This document shows, piece after piece, positions 1 through 12,403 of a stretch of 64,000 bases of DNA. This DNA comes from Caprella mutica (Eukaryota > Arthropoda > Malacostraca > Amphipoda > Caprellidae), in the NCBI GenBank assembly GCA_947561585.1, contig CANNZV010002620.1, positions 146,184 to 210,183 of the forward strand. The letters run 5' to 3'. Every line of letters begins with the position of its first letter. Within the stretch, counting starts at the first letter, position 1. The notes below the pieces were generated by a model. The model had not been told where the DNA came from. It was given only the letters and a program-made list of their open reading frames with translations, and did not search any database. The position numbers and the translations under genes were made by a program.

Positions 1-15
1 TTTAGACATTAGACA

Positions 16-70
16 ATCATGGAATGTGAAGTACAACAAACTAGCGGATACAACAAACTACTTAACGGCT
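16..70 (+). repeat. Dispersed repeat, copy 1
   Basis: GAAGTACAACAAACTAGCGG followed by ATACAACAAACTACTTAACGG. It is nearly identical to the reverse complement of 47090-47157 and similar to 16672-16740. Left of the first metalloprotease exon; nothing else is seen in 1-416. Confidence 0.6.
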
Positions 71-416
71 ATATTTGACCAAAATTGACCAAAGAGTGTG
101 AAAACACGAGTTTTTTCAAAGTTCTCAATCCTTCAGTAATATATAGGAAATAAATAACTTTAAACCCTCATATCTCAAAAAGTATTAGTTTCTACAAAAA
201 ACGGTTAAGATTTTGGATTCTATGGACAAAAGAACATAAGAAATAATTAATTTAAAATATATTTGGTGGGGGTCGTCATATGGGAAAGATCCCAATTTTC
301 TAATAACGATTTTTTACAGTATACAAAAATTCCATCTATGTAATTCTGGAATATATCATTGGATTTATTATCTATTCCCCCCAAAAAAACCTTCCTAACC
401 TTATTTCCTTGATCAG

Positions 417-1595
417 GATGGCACAATAGGGGAGGATCTGATCATCAAACCCCTACCTACATCTGTAGCAGATCTGCTGCGCAAGAACGAAGACTTGGAC
501 AGTCTTACGTGGAGAAGGGAAGAGGAACACAATATCAACGCTATCAGACCTCCTGATGATCAGGCCTTCTTAGATGAGGGTGAGAAACGCGTTAAAACGT
601 ACCTCCAACATGTTGAAATATCTCCTAACGCATTCAAACGTGTCTCAAAGTGTTCAACCATATCCCAACATGTTCATGAATGTCCTATCGCGTTCAAGCA
701 CACTTGAAATGCGTTAAAACATGCTCCAAAGAGATCAAAAACACTCCAGCGAGTTCAAACATGTCCCAACGCGATTAAAAACAATCCAAAACATTTATTT
801 CTGAAACATGTTTGAACTTGCTTAAAACAATAATGCCCCGATTATGAGATTTGATAATTGTTGCCGAAAATATTCTGCTACAAAGAACTGAAATTTGATA
901 TAAAAATATTCTTCATTTATATATCATTAATTAAAAGAGTATAGCCTATATGTTAATTTTAATTTTTAGATACATGGGGACAAATTGTTACGGTTGACAG
1001 TAAAAACTTAACTATTTTTCTCTAACAGTAGGTAGTACCTATGAAATGCTAATTCCGTTCTTATATTCCTTTCAGGTGAAGCTTTACTCACTGGAGACTT
1101 AGAATTTAGTGACCAATTCCCTCTGGTGGCAGATGATGACACTAAAACAGGACAACATCAACTTGTTAGAGAACCTTTCTCGTGAGTTTTAAAGAAATCC
1201 TAAGTTTTGAGTAGTCAGGGAGTAATCTAATTTTTCTTAAAATAATATCTATAGAGTAACAGAGCTGAGCTTTGGCACGCGCATAATTAATGGTCAAGAC
1301 AATTTTTCAGAAATTTTTGATTTACCTAATATGATCTATGATTCTATGTTAATACCAGGTGATCAAATAGTGTAAGCCTAATTGAGAGACCGAAATTACT
1401 GCGACTTTTACCTAATATTTTCCATTAGTAAATTCTTTTCATTCCATTTTAGTGAATCTGAGTCGGAAAGTAACAAGACTTTACCTGCTGGTTTGGAGCT
1501 GCTGAGACGCCGTAGAAGAGCTGTTCTGGAAAGTCAGGATATGCACGTGGTCTTCAAAAGATCTGCCAAGGAAAGAGGAGCACCTTTTGATACCA
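417..1595 (+). CDS. Metalloprotease prodomain exons (four)
   Basis: Exons 417-579, 1076-1181, 1255-1371 and 1453-1595. The first reads DGTIGEDLIIKPLPTSV and onward, a pattern common at the end of insect ADAM-TS-like prodomains. The third (117 bp, 39 codons, phase 2 to phase 2) is predicted only from its open frame, a TATAG acceptor and a GTGTAAG donor; skipping it would keep the frame, so it may be a cassette exon. The fourth carries five consecutive arginines, a likely furin-type site. The intervening introns are 73-496 bp; 580-1075 shows a run of near-repeats of a 'gttcaaacatgtccc' theme (about 600-830) but no gene. Confidence 0.7.
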
Positions 1596-4500
1596 GTAAG
1601 CACCTTTTAGAAAATATATTGGTTGTAGGATATATTATCCAAACAATATCTTTGGATATTAGTTGTAGGAATATCATAGTAGGTAACATGCGGGCTGCGG
1701 TTCAAATCGAATCAGTTTTCATCTAAACTATCGTCAATTCAAAGAACTCTAAAATAGGGCATCAGATAAACTAGATAGATTTTGCAATCTGAAATCAAAA
1801 TGGTTAAAGTAGTATCCAAAACACTTTAATTTTCGATACTTGATGGAATAAATGAATATCGCGCCATACTAGCTTTTCTGTATCCTGAAATCAAATTAAT
1901 TATTAAAACTAAAATTAGGTAATTTATGCTGAATGATTGTTCCATTCGTCTCATTTTGAATTCGAAGTAAATTAAAAGTAGGTATCAATTTAACGTTTAA
2001 AATTTCAAGCTAATATTTTTTTATTCATTTAAGCACTTAAGGCCCTTTTAAGTTGAAAGCTTCTTGGGTGTCTATGTATCTATATTTCAATAAGTTTGTT
2101 AAAGTTATTTTATCTTTTATTTTTCAGCTTTCATGGAGGAGGATATCATTAATGAAATAAAACAGAACAGAGTTAAAAGATCGTCTGGCAGTGCACCTTC
2201 AGTAATTTACCCAGAAATACTAGTCTTGGTAGACTACGATGGTTACCTGTAAGTAAATTTTATTTACTAACATAAAGCATGCGGATCTCTTCACAATATA
2301 AACGATAATGTTGTTTTTCAGGCTTCACGATAAGGATAACACAAAGATCAAGAGCTACTACGTCTCTTTCTGGAATGGTGCCGACCTTAGATACAAACTG
2401 CTATCACATCCTAGAATTAAACTCTCAATCGCTGGAATCATCATTTCTAGAGTTAGTGCATAGCTGTTAAGAAATATTTTAAAATTTTAATAAAACTGAT
2501 GTTAATGAAGAAACTCCATAAAACCTACCTTTTGTTCAACAACCAAACGAAATTGTTTTCAGATACCTTCTCCAATTAAAAATATTTCTCGATTTTATTA
2601 CCCTGACATCCATTTATTAGGTTTCTGGTTAGAGTGACGTAATTTACTCTTCTCACCCTAACTAAATCCACGATATCTCAAAGTTTTTCAGCAGGACTTA
2701 CGTACAGGCAACTAAAATCAGACAGAAGAGTGAGAATATATCAGGAATATAGCGATTTATTGCTACCCTACTGTACATCATCATTTTTTTCACTTTGACA
2801 TTAATTTTTGGTTTTCAGAGTCGGGATGCCATGCCCTACTTGGAGAGGAACAGAGTAGGACGGGACGCCATTGACAGTGCTAGCGCTCTCACGGACATGG
2901 GCAAATACCTCTTCCAAGAGAGAAGATTACCTACCTACGACATAGCTGTGGCTATCACAAAGTACGAAACACTACCAGTACCTAAACATTATTTTACTAT
3001 TCATAATCAGTATTTGCGAAAAGTAGTACAAATTTTCTTATATTCTATAATGATTTTCGTATTTACACAAAGATAATTAAACGATGGAATATATCAGGTT
3101 CAATATTCATTTGTGATCTGTAGAGTAATTTATGATTTAGTAACTTCGATTCGTATAAATAATCCATTTCTATCTATGTTATCTATATTCAGTAAAATCT
3201 TTGCAGTGAAAGTAATATTTCTATTTCGATATAACCATATCTATTCTATAACTTCCCTGTACTCATAACGTTTGTTTCTCCATCCCAAACATTTGAAATT
3301 GGTGCCAGGTATGACTTGTGTCGTCGTCGCAAGAGTGGTCGATGCACAACTGGCACAGCCGGTACGTGAGGTTTACCTCCGGTCGAGCATGAATCCAAGA
3401 TATACTCACTGTTTATTAACTCTTTTGGGGAACGATCAATATTGAGAACAATCGAGAAAAAACTGAATTAGATCTCTATCTTGTATTAACAATGCTAGAT
3501 TTCGTGCTATTATAAGTTAACAGGAATCTTATCTTATAAGAATCTAACTGTTTCCAGAAACTGAGAAAGAAACCTACCTTGTCATAGCCATGTTAGTTCT
3601 TGTGATTTCTGGAAACTGGGATTTGGTTAGTCTTATGATTTCTAGATCAGTTTTATTTCTCGATTGTAGCACTGATATGCCTGGATGCTTTACAACAAAC
3701 AAATATGTGGAGAATCCTTTAATAGCTCTTCTTCAAGATCCAGGATAACCCACCACCAACCATCTCATCAACTTCTCGACTGCCAATTCTAGGCTGAACA
3801 TTCTGTTACCGAACAAGCGCAGTTACCGAAAACTTCATAAATCCTAACGTTTTTCAGTTATAAATTGAACTAAATGTTCTTTATATTTTGTAAGCTTTGA
3901 AAAGAAGTTTAGATTTTATTCTATGAGGTTGTTCGGTACCTAGGTATGTTCGTTATCAGGATGTTGAGCGTAGTTTCTTTTCAGAATAAAATATCAGTCA
4001 TACCGTACCTTACTAACTCTCAGGACAATTTCATTGCAGATTAGACATGTGTAGAAGGACTTACAAAGGATCTCCGTGCAACAGAGGCACCGCAGGTGTG
4101 TTAGTCACAATGACAGATGTAAACAGGAAAACACGTAGATGAAATATTGGAAAAAGTTAGCTCACAGTGGTCTACTTTCTCAAATTTTAACAAAATGAAG
4201 ATGTACATTTAGGAAAAAATATTTGATGAATAAAAAGTGAATTCTTACAATAATTTAAACATAAAATATAATGAAATTAGTTCTTTTCTTAAGATATTTA
4301 AGAAATTAGGATCTTCAAGATCTTCAATTTTCCGCTAGGCCGACAGTGTTCCAGTGTGAGCTAACTTTTACCAAGTCTTTTTATCTATGATGAAATCGAC
4401 AGTGTATATTACAAATGATTCTTTGTTGTATGTATTATCGTGATTCCTTTTTTATGGGACATATTGAAATATGAGAAACTTGTAGATTTGGTCAGTATCC

Positions 4501-7500
4501 CTTCTCTGAATTTTTAACCTTGTTACTTTTTCATATAAATTGAAATGTTACAAGTCACTATATGATTGTTTAACATGCTTCAACGTATTCGGACATGCTT
4601 AAACGTGTTTGAACATGTTTCAACCTGTTCAAGGAATGGTAAATTAATGTTAATAATATTCGAATAATAGTACACAATTCAGTGGAGGGACACTGTAGTA
4701 AAGTTCACAGTAAAACATAGATTCGGCACTTTGTAAATTTTCAGTATTTCACGAGTAGCTCGAAAATAATTTGTAGCTTATGTGTAAAAGTTGAGTAATT
4801 TTGTACAAATTGAAATTTATGATTTAGAAAATTGTTTTTTAGACTTTTGATTGACCAACACTGAATACTTCCTTATTCTTTTTACTGACAACGAAACTAC
4901 CTAACTTTGACTGTAAAAATTGGACTATATCTTACCACCTGTTTACCTACCATGACTTTTTTCTATCATTTCTAACTTTTTACTATACCACGATGATATA
5001 AAAGTAGACTCTGTACTTATTTTATAAATGTGCGATTTAATGACGTTGCAGCCTAAACCCATCCTTCCCGCCAAAAAAATATGGCGCGTAGTTTATACCT
5101 AACTAATTGATTTCGTGATCGAAAATACGTTTCCATTAAAAGTATTACTTTTAATTATTATTAATTATTTACTTTATTATTTGAGCAGTTTAGATAATGT
5201 CACAAAGATTATCTTCTGACGTCATCAAATCGCCAGTGTGTTCGTTTGTACATCACTACCACTTTACGTACCATACAGATTGAGGCTACTTTTATATTCA
5301 GTGAACGGTAAGCTCAGAGTTATATCGAAATGTTCCATCTTTTTCATCATGTAGAGTAAAAGTTAAAAAAGTAATTATTATATACTTTTTCTCATACTTG
5401 ATCTAAAATTTAGAACAGCCAAATAACTCGCAACTTACGCTGGTTACTATTACCCTTTTGTCGTTCTCGGGATCATAATTTGTTCATGAAACCCTTTCGC
5501 CGAACGATAAAGAGTAAATGACTTCACTTTTCAATGACAACTTCATCTTTTTTATAACTGCCTCAGCCGGTAAACCAATTTGACCCTAGACTCACCATCT
5601 TCACCCAGTTTTTAACCCTACCTCCTTAGATCTTTTACAGAGAACTGTCCGGTATAAAGGGAAGGAAAGGCAAGCTCGTGAATTTATTTATAGTTTTAAT
5701 ATTAGGAGAGTTTTAGTCCTAAGGCCCCCTTCACACTTGCGTTTCGCAACGCCGCCTTTAAAAAATGCTCATGGCAGAAAGGTTTTATCTGCAATTGATT
5801 TTAACGGAGTCCTTCACACCTGCGTTAGAAAAAATGCTTGTAAAAAAACCGCAAGTATGAATGGCTCCGTTAAAATCAATTGCAGCTATACTTTTTGCCA
5901 TGAGCATATTTTTAAACACGGTGTTGAAAAACGCAAAGGTGAAGCGGGCATGAAAGTATCAGCATGTATGCATGGAATAAATTGATCTAAAAAAAACAAT
6001 AAAGTGAAATATTTTAAATTTCTGGAATCATCTCTAATGTTTAATAACCTCAAATACTATAATAAATAAAGTAATAATCAAGCAATGGATGAATATGAAT
6101 GAATTAAAGTTATATTTAATAAATAAAGAAATGATGCTAAAACCAGCTAGCTGGTTAGCCTAGATTATCAAAAACTGCATGATTTACTAAAAATATAAAT
6201 TTCGCATGGGTGAATGGGTATAAAAATTTATTTTATTTTAACAATATTGATTAAACGTTATCTTTTAATATTCAAAATGCATGCATTTATCACTTAACAT
6301 TGAATGATTTTTGCACAATTTTATTAAATTCTATTCTAGTCTTGAATTTGATGATATAAGTTTCCTCTAATTTCCTTTGAAAATTTACCTCAATTTTTCC
6401 TGTTATTAAAATTTTTTATTCAGTTATAATACCCCTTATTTCCGTATTTTCCCTAAATTTCGTAACTAAAATCTTGAATTTCCTGTATATTTCCTTTCTT
6501 CATCTCCCTTTGGACAAAATTACCAACAAAAAAGTTCCTTGACCTAAATATAATAATTTCTCAACCGTATCCAGGTTTCGCTTACGTGGGAGGAGCTTGC
6601 GTAGTGAACAAACGCCTGAAGAAGGTGAACTCCGTCGCCATCGTTGAAGATACCGGTGGATTCTCCGGAATTATTGTCGCTGCGCACGAAGTCGGACATT
6701 TGTGAGTCTACTTCTAGCACTTATTTTCAATATTTTATTCGACAATGGGTAAAGATTTGAATCATTTTCTACGATTACATCATAATCAGAGCATTTCGAC
6801 TTCGGTTGATTCTTGCAGGGTGATGCAGTACCAAGGCAAGAAGGAATATTTTTGGCATATTGAGGGAATATCCCAAAAACGAATCCTCCTTGCCTGGGAT
6901 ATTCCCTTAATATTCTAGGAATAAATCCTTCTTGCCTGGGTAGCCATATTGTGGAAAAGGATCCTCCTCTAGCTTCTAAAGATTTATCTACTTCATAAAG
7001 ATATATCTATGTTACCATCACAGGTTGGGAGCTGTTCACGACGGATCTCCACCACCAAATTACCTAGGAGGTCCAGGAGCTCAAAGATGCCGATGGGAGG
7101 ATGGTTACATAATGAGTGATTTGAGACACACCGAAAAAGGATTCAAATGGTCTGACTGTTCTGTTAAACAGTTTCAACATTTCTTAAAGTAAGTAATCGA
7201 GAAATAGCTTATCTGTTCATATTTTAGAATGAACGATAGTTATTTTCTTTTAATTAGGTTTTAGAAGATCTGTTGCAAATGCAAATCAATCGATTAATTA
7301 TAGTTCATTGAATAAATGTATTGTTACTGTTGACTTCAACAAGCACATTCTCTTCTATCCGTAAAAATGAAATTCTGTAAATTAATCATTCATTGATGTT
7401 TTTACAATTTTTAGCAGATTTACAAAAATCTCTCAATGTTTTTTTCTGTTCCTAGTGGTGACACAGCTACTTGTCTTTACAACTTACCGCATGAAGACGA

Positions 7501-10500
7501 GTCTCTGCCCAGAATTTTGCCTGGAAAACTTTTGAGTTTAGACCAGCAATGTCGAAAAGATCGAGGAACCTCTGCCTGTTTCGTGAGTTACTGCTTTTAT
7601 TCGTAAATGATATTATAAATTAATGCCACATGAAGGATAATACTTTATTGATATTAAATAAAATTTATGTCAATGACCTAGTTTCAGTTTCAATAACGAA
7701 GTTTTTATAATTAATCTACAATTGTTTATCAAAAACAGTATTTAAAATTACAATGGTTGGATACGAATATTCACTCTGGTTTAATTAAGTGAAATCATTT
7801 AGTTAGAATTTCAGCAAAATTTGAGAGAAAATTGTATCTACCAATTTCATGTATTAACAAAGTAAAGCATTCGATCGATGGTGTAAAATAGCTCAAGTAA
7901 GTTGAGTCTCAAAATCCTTTATTTTATCTTCGCAGAAAGATGACAGGGTTTGCGCTCAACTGTTCTGTTTCGATGCTCAAAGTGGCTATTGCGTTTCATA
8001 CCGCCCAGCAGCCGAAGGTTCCGAATGTGGAGGCGGAAAAGTCTGCAAGAATGGCAGATGTGTTTACGACAACGAGAACTCAATTTCGGACCATGATCAC
8101 GGGTACAGCCTTTAAACTACCAGTAGCTTTTGTGTTTGTACATACCTGGGATTCTATACACCTGTAAAGTTAATTATTCAGTGGAGGGTCCATATGGTGA
8201 ATTAATACTGTAAATATCGTCTGGAAATACTTTCGAGTCACCTATTTCCTCACTATACTCCTTTTCTTGGTATATATTCCTAAATTCTTGTATATAAGGT
8301 CCACAATTTCTCCCTACAGGTTCAATACGTAAAGTTAAGTATGATTTGAGTATTTTTCGTTTATTCTAACTCTCTTTTTATCTCCAGTTCTGGTGATTCC
8401 TTCTTTTTGAAATCCCACCCTAAACCTTCCACCACCTCCCCGGCCCCTACAACAACAACCACAACTACAACTACTCCTAAACCTACGACACGTAGAACAA
8501 CAACCACTACTGAAAGACCTACGACACGTAGAACAACAACCACTACTACCACTACTAAAAGACCTACGACACGTAGAACAACCACTACTACTAAACGACC
8601 AACAACTCGTAGAACAACAACCACTACTACTAAACGACCTACAACTCGTAGAACAACAACAACACCTAAACCAACAACTACCACTAAGAAACCTACTACA
8701 CGTAGAACTACCACAACGACTAATAAACCTAAAACTACGACTAATAAATCAATTACACTTCCCCCTACAAGGTGAGAAACCAGGTAGAAAATCATGCCAT
8801 CCACACATCTACTCCATCCCCAAAATGTCCTCATCGTCACTTGTGAAAATATATTACTAACTTACTAACTCCATCTATTGTCTAATCACTCCTTTTAATA
8901 TTGTACATAGTTATACCGGATTTTGTGTTCATTTCAATCTAAAAATTAAGTGGTTCAGTGATTTAACTAAACTAACTTATGAAAATGGGTGTACAGTCAT
9001 CAATACAGGCAAGTTTTTGCAAGATGTACATATCAGTATTTTGAATTATTTGATTTTGGTTATAGATTAAAATTTGTCAAACTTCGAATCTAATAATAAC
9101 CTAATATTTCTATCAAGTGCGTTAATTTCTTTCCAGTTTTACTGTCATTGGTAGATTTTCTCTCAAATCACTAATCATCTCATTTAATCTGACATAAGTA
9201 ACACTAACCCCCATGAAACTTAAGACTTTTCCGTTTTTCTAATCCATGTCTGTTTTGCTAATAAATTCAAACCCAGGTCTACAATCTGGAGTGATGGCAG
9301 AACAACCTGGACGACATCTTCGATTAGCTCCATTTCACATCGCACATCAGTTTCAACAACATCGCTAGATAATATAAACAATTATGAATCATATGGTGAG
9401 ATTCGATAAAGCTCATTTCTTCGGTTTTTCTGTCCCTTTCCAAAACAAATTACCATATTGCTTGACACACAACAACACATATTCTACTAAGCCTTGTGTT
9501 ACCCCTAGCAGATTTTGAAACTGATTGACCGCTTCAGTTGACGTCTAACCATTGCTTAAGCTTACCAATTTACTAATACTAGTTTATAATTTATGTTTCA
9601 GATTGCTTTGTGTTCTTACTTCAGCCATTATTTCCAAAAAATAGTAAATGACATTTATCTCGTACTATAGCACCATTTTTGTAAATGTAGTAGGTACCTA
9701 CCTAGTCAGCTGGGAATAGTGGCTGTAAAATTTTTAATTTTTCTCTGTTTTCCCAAAGCATGATTCTTACTTTCCTGTTTTCCTATTATTCTTAAACATA
9801 AATGCATTTGCAATTTTACATTTTGTAATACAATAATGCAATGCTGTTGTTTTAAATGTTAAATATCATAGTTTCAGAATCTTAAGAATGTTCGGATGGT
9901 ATAATATGAACGAATGCAGTAACTTCACTAATTGCATTTTGAATCACTTTGCCTGTTAGAATAACCTAGTGAGGAATTTATTATTCACTCAACTAATTAT
10001 TATTTTAATAACCAATATCAAATTAACACCAACTGTTATCTACTATTTTGTCTCAGCATTTTGTGTCCTAGAAATTGTTTGATTGATATGAATTAATTAT
10101 CACTTATATTAGCATAATTCATCTAACTTATCAAACATAATACAGTAAATCATTTGAAGGTTCCTTCATAATTATCCCATATGCAAGATAAACTCGATAT
10201 TAAAATCTAAACAGTTGAAGTGTCGTTTTAAAATGTTAAAGCGGTGATAATTTATATTATTGATAATGTAAGTTCTTCATATATCTTTTTTTCCATAATA
10301 TTAAAAGGCTTGGGCATTCAGTAGCATTACTATACCTAGATTTTTTTTTAAATTAATGATTATGAAGCAAGATCTTCTTTGTACTCTTTTAATGAATCTA
10401 TTTAAAAATATCAACAAATCACAAATTGCCGATATGCTGTTAAGTGTCAGACTTTAGTGATTAAGCTAAAAGTGCTGAATGCCATCAAGCTCTACAAACC

Positions 10501-10771
10501 TCTTCAGTATTTCTGTCATTGCTATAAAGATTTCAATTTCTATTTGTCTTAGATATGATAAAATGTTAATGATTCCTATACAATAAAACCTACTCTAATT
10601 GAATTCTTTTCAGTTTCAGACGGTGAATGTAACGACAAAGTTAGTAACATCACGGGTACTCTCTCCTGTAGACAATTCCTTCAGTCCTATGGGGCCAGAT
10701 ACTGCGACCATGTCTACATCATGCAAAACTGCTGCAAGTCAAGACGTGAAATCTGCGAAAACAGATTATAG
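417..10771 (+). CDS. Secreted M12B (ADAM-TS-like) zinc metalloprotease, 3' part of gene
   Basis: Predicted exons: 417-579, 1076-1181, 1255-1371, 1453-1595, 2128-2248, 2322-2451, 2819-2961, then 3309-3361 or 4040-4095, then 6575-6701, 7024-7188, 7456-7582, 7936-8102, 8388-8771, 9277-9395 and 10614-10771. All junctions have AG/GT borders and phases that chain to an open frame of about 740 residues ending in TAG at 10769-10771. The order is prodomain with basic processing sites (five Arg at exon 1453-1595; RVKR in exon 2128-2248), metalloprotease domain starting near YPEILVLVDYDGYL, Cys-rich region, Thr-rich linker and a Cys-rich C-terminus. No thrombospondin repeat is visible. Such enzymes are made as secreted zymogens and cleave extracellular proteins. 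The first exon shown starts in phase 0 without a start codon, so signal peptide and early prodomain lie outside the window. Family assignment is firm; the exact orthologue is not determined. Confidence 0.85.
3309..4095 (+). CDS. Duplicated, apparently mutually exclusive exon pair in the protease domain
   Basis: Exon A (3309-3361, 53 bp) encodes K-YDLCRRRKSGRCTTGTA-G and exon B (4040-4095, 56 bp) encodes K-LDMCRRTYKGSPCNRGTA-G. Both have good acceptors and donors, both enter after two bases of a codon and leave after one, and both encode the same Cys-containing segment that precedes the active-site exon. Using both gives GAT TAG at their junction, an immediate stop; using neither breaks the frame. 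That is the signature of mutually exclusive alternative exons. The segment matches the ADAM-TS stretch around 'DLC' between the first helix-strand block and the zinc helix, so the choice would change a loop near the catalytic cleft. Transcript use is inferred. Confidence 0.7.
4149..4376. repeat. Inverted-repeat element in the metalloprotease intron
   Basis: AAAGTTAGCTCACAGTG near 4153 is repeated in inverted form near 4358 (CAGTGTGAGCTAACTTT). The roughly 200 bases between are AT-rich and non-coding. It looks like a short MITE. It lies just after alternative exon B. The rest of the 4096-6574 intron holds this, the element at 5722-5955 and otherwise plain AT-rich DNA. Confidence 0.5.
5722..5955. 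mobile_element. Fold-back MITE with Harbinger-like ends
   Basis: The left end GGCCCCCTTCACACTTGCG and the right end CGCAAAGGTGAAGCGGGC are imperfect inverted repeats. The arms stay complementary inward almost to the centre (TGCTCATGGCA / TGCCATGAGCA; the CAATTGATTTTAACGGAG block appears inverted). It resembles the other 'GGnCCCTTTCACACnnGCG' elements of this window (27374-27655). No clean target duplication is visible. Confidence 0.6.
6575..7188 (+). CDS. Catalytic exons with zinc-binding motif and Met-turn
   Basis: Exons 6575-6701 and 7024-7188. The first ends in ...AAHEVGHL and the second continues LGAVHDG, so the HExGHxxGxxH zinc motif is split by the 6702-7023 intron (phase 2). The three histidines and the catalytic glutamate are all present. 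Downstream, YIMS supplies the Met-turn expected of metzincins. The upstream intron holds nothing coding; the 6702-7023 intron contains a 110-bp hairpin (see repeat entry). The intact catalytic residues argue for an active enzyme. Confidence 0.88.
6828..6942. repeat. Hairpin MITE beside the catalytic exon
   Basis: CCAAGGCAAGAAGGAATATT... and its inverted counterpart ...CTTCTTGCCTGGG form arms of about 45 bp meeting at GGGAATATCCC-like palindromes. It lies inside the intron that splits the zinc-binding motif. Confidence 0.55.
7456..8102 (+). CDS. Cys-rich / disintegrin-like exons of the metalloprotease
   Basis: Exons 7456-7582 and 7936-8102. They read through PGKLLSLDQQCRKDRGTSACF and then a segment with many Cys ending near CKNGRCVYDNENSISD. 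The 'PG.L...D.QC' start and the closing 'C.NG.CV' are typical of the disintegrin-like/Cys-rich portion of ADAM-TS-type enzymes. The 7583-7935 intron shows nothing else. Confidence 0.8.
8388..8771 (+). CDS. Thr-rich mucin-like linker exon
   Basis: A 384-bp exon that keeps phase (2 to 2). About 100 residues are runs of Thr interrupted by KRPTTRR and KPTT units, in DNA made of ACA/ACC/ACT triplets. This is a probable O-glycosylated stalk between the protease region and the C-terminal Cys domain. The internal repeats (about 30-bp units from 8480 to 8720) make it prone to length variation. The open reading frame on the opposite strand here is a by-product of the repeat. Confidence 0.75.
9277..10771 (+). 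CDS. Last two exons of the metalloprotease, Cys-rich C-terminus
   Basis: Exon 9277-9395 continues a Ser/Thr-rich stretch. Exon 10614-10771 encodes a compact six- to seven-cysteine module (C-N-D-K-V-S ... SCRQFLQSYGARYC ... QNCCKSRREIC) and the stop TAG. The spacing resembles a small PLAC- or ShK-like disulfide module, but I could not decide between them. The intron 9396-10613 shows no coding signal or obvious repeat. Confidence 0.72.
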
Positions 10772-11251
10772 CCTGGAATGAAAACTTAATAGAACATAGA
10801 CAATGAAACTTGCAATGAGCTCAAAAAAGAAACCGTAGTCCTTAGTTCCTTCTTTGTTAAATGGATGACGTTTTATAAGTGGCTTAACAGAAAAAATGTC
10901 ATTTTCATCATAGGTATTCAGAAAACAAGACTCATTAATGTTAAATAAAACAGCTTGAATTGTTGAATTTGAATACATAAATTTACGTGTTTTTGTTATG
11001 TTGATGTTGCACTACAGTATTACTGGCCAGTTTAGTCTCATTACTTTTTTTGCAATATCTGATTACCTATATGGGCACAGAGCAGGATGGACTATTGAAA
11101 AGTTGTTAATTGTTTTTTTATTTCTTATTCTATTCGTTGTGGCCCACTCCTGTCAATTAGATACGTGTCTTGGAAAATAATGATAGAATACTTTTAATTT
11201 TTGTTACAGCCCATAAAATAAACTTCATCTTTCTATTTGACGAGCAATGTA
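10772..11251. other. 3' UTR and intergenic DNA
   Basis: This holds the metalloprotease 3' UTR and then unremarkable AT-rich sequence. Short open frames here show no recognisable protein features. Confidence 0.5.
10944..10949 (+). promoter_or_regulatory. Candidate polyadenylation signal of the metalloprotease
   Basis: AATAAA lies about 170 bases after the stop codon at 10769-10771, a usual 3' UTR distance. No other AATAAA is closer. Confidence 0.5.
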
Positions 11252-12403
11252 AGGGTGCAGAAAAGTCTTTGGACAACTTTAAAATGTGATATTTCTCTAA
11301 ATAGTAAACTTAAACTGTAAAATATTGCAGAATATATTAGACAAGACGTTTAGAACATCATACAAGTTTTCTTAAATTTGTTAACCTCCGGCCTGAATTA
11401 AATTACTCAAGTCTGCCAAGAAAACACTCGGCCGCTTTACGCTGGGTTTCTTGAAGCCTTTTGGCCCATGTTTTATCCAGGTTTTTCTTCAATTGACCCA
11501 TGAGAAGATGCACAGGAATCTGCTTCCGAAAGATACCATGCACAAAAGTCCATCGGAGTCAGATCTGATTTTTGAAGGTTGCTAAACCTCCTTGCTTCAG
11601 AAACGTGGTAAGTGGTCCCATCACTATTTCTGGGAATACTTGGATATGTGTGATGGTGCCCGTCTTATTGGCCGTGTGACAAGTGGATTTTGGAAGTGCA
11701 GTTCCATATCCATGTTCTGGATATGGTGGCCCGCACTGGGCAACCCTCTTCATGGATCTCTTTGGATTGCAGTGTACTCAGGCTCTGAGAGAATCAACAA
11801 CCTTTTGGAGGATTGTGGTCTTTCATTTCGAGGAGGTTTAAGAAGCTTCACAATCTCAAACTTTGCTTGTTCCGATCGATGGACTCCCGCTTGCTATTAA
11901 TGGTCTTCTTTAGGCCCCAGGAAAAAAATCAGTATAAAACTAAGGTGTAAAATCATTAATCAATCTGAAAACCGCATAGAAATCGGTTCGGTATATATTT
12001 TTTGTATACTGTTTAACTTTTTCTTACTATGTGTGCAACAATTATACGTAACACTAATATTTCGCTGTAGAAGAACATTGTACACCCTTTGTTTTTATTC
12101 CACATTTGAAATTTATTAACAAAATTGCAGCTTCATTTTACGTTCAAGCTTTAAAAATATTTAAAGTATATTTAATTGAATATTTGCAATCAAATTTCAT
12201 GAAATTTGCAGCAAAATAATGAGAAACATTAGTCTCTTTGAAACAATAGAAAAACCTGGAGAGGACCTTTCAAGCTAAATTATGTTAAATAATTTGTAAA
12301 ATCTGAGATATGAAGCTTGTTATATTTCATAACACTTGAAATGTATTTAAATATAGATTAAATTCAATATTAATATTTGTCCGATGTCTTTATCCGCACC
12401 CTT
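11252..12403 (-). mobile_element. Decayed mariner-type (Tc1/mariner) transposon
   Basis: The left end TA-AGGGTGCAGAAAAGTCTTTG and the right end (reverse complement TA-AAGGGTGCGGATAAAGAC) form matching inverted repeats flanked by TA, as expected for this superfamily. The minus strand around 11400-11580 still reads LTPMDFCAWYLSEADSC followed by a diverged continuation. This matches the 'SPDLxPMDFxxWxxLE' segment holding the last catalytic acidic residue of mariner transposases. The frame is broken repeatedly, so the element is dead. The length of about 1.15 kb fits a slightly deleted mariner. Confidence 0.75.

Noticed and set aside
8361..8840. Val-rich minus-strand open frame
   Set aside because: Antisense of the Thr-rich exon of the metalloprotease, which has splice and phase support.
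10998..11180. 60-codon hydrophobic open frame after the protease gene
   Set aside because: AT-rich, no splice or family support; such frames are expected by chance in 3' flanking DNA.
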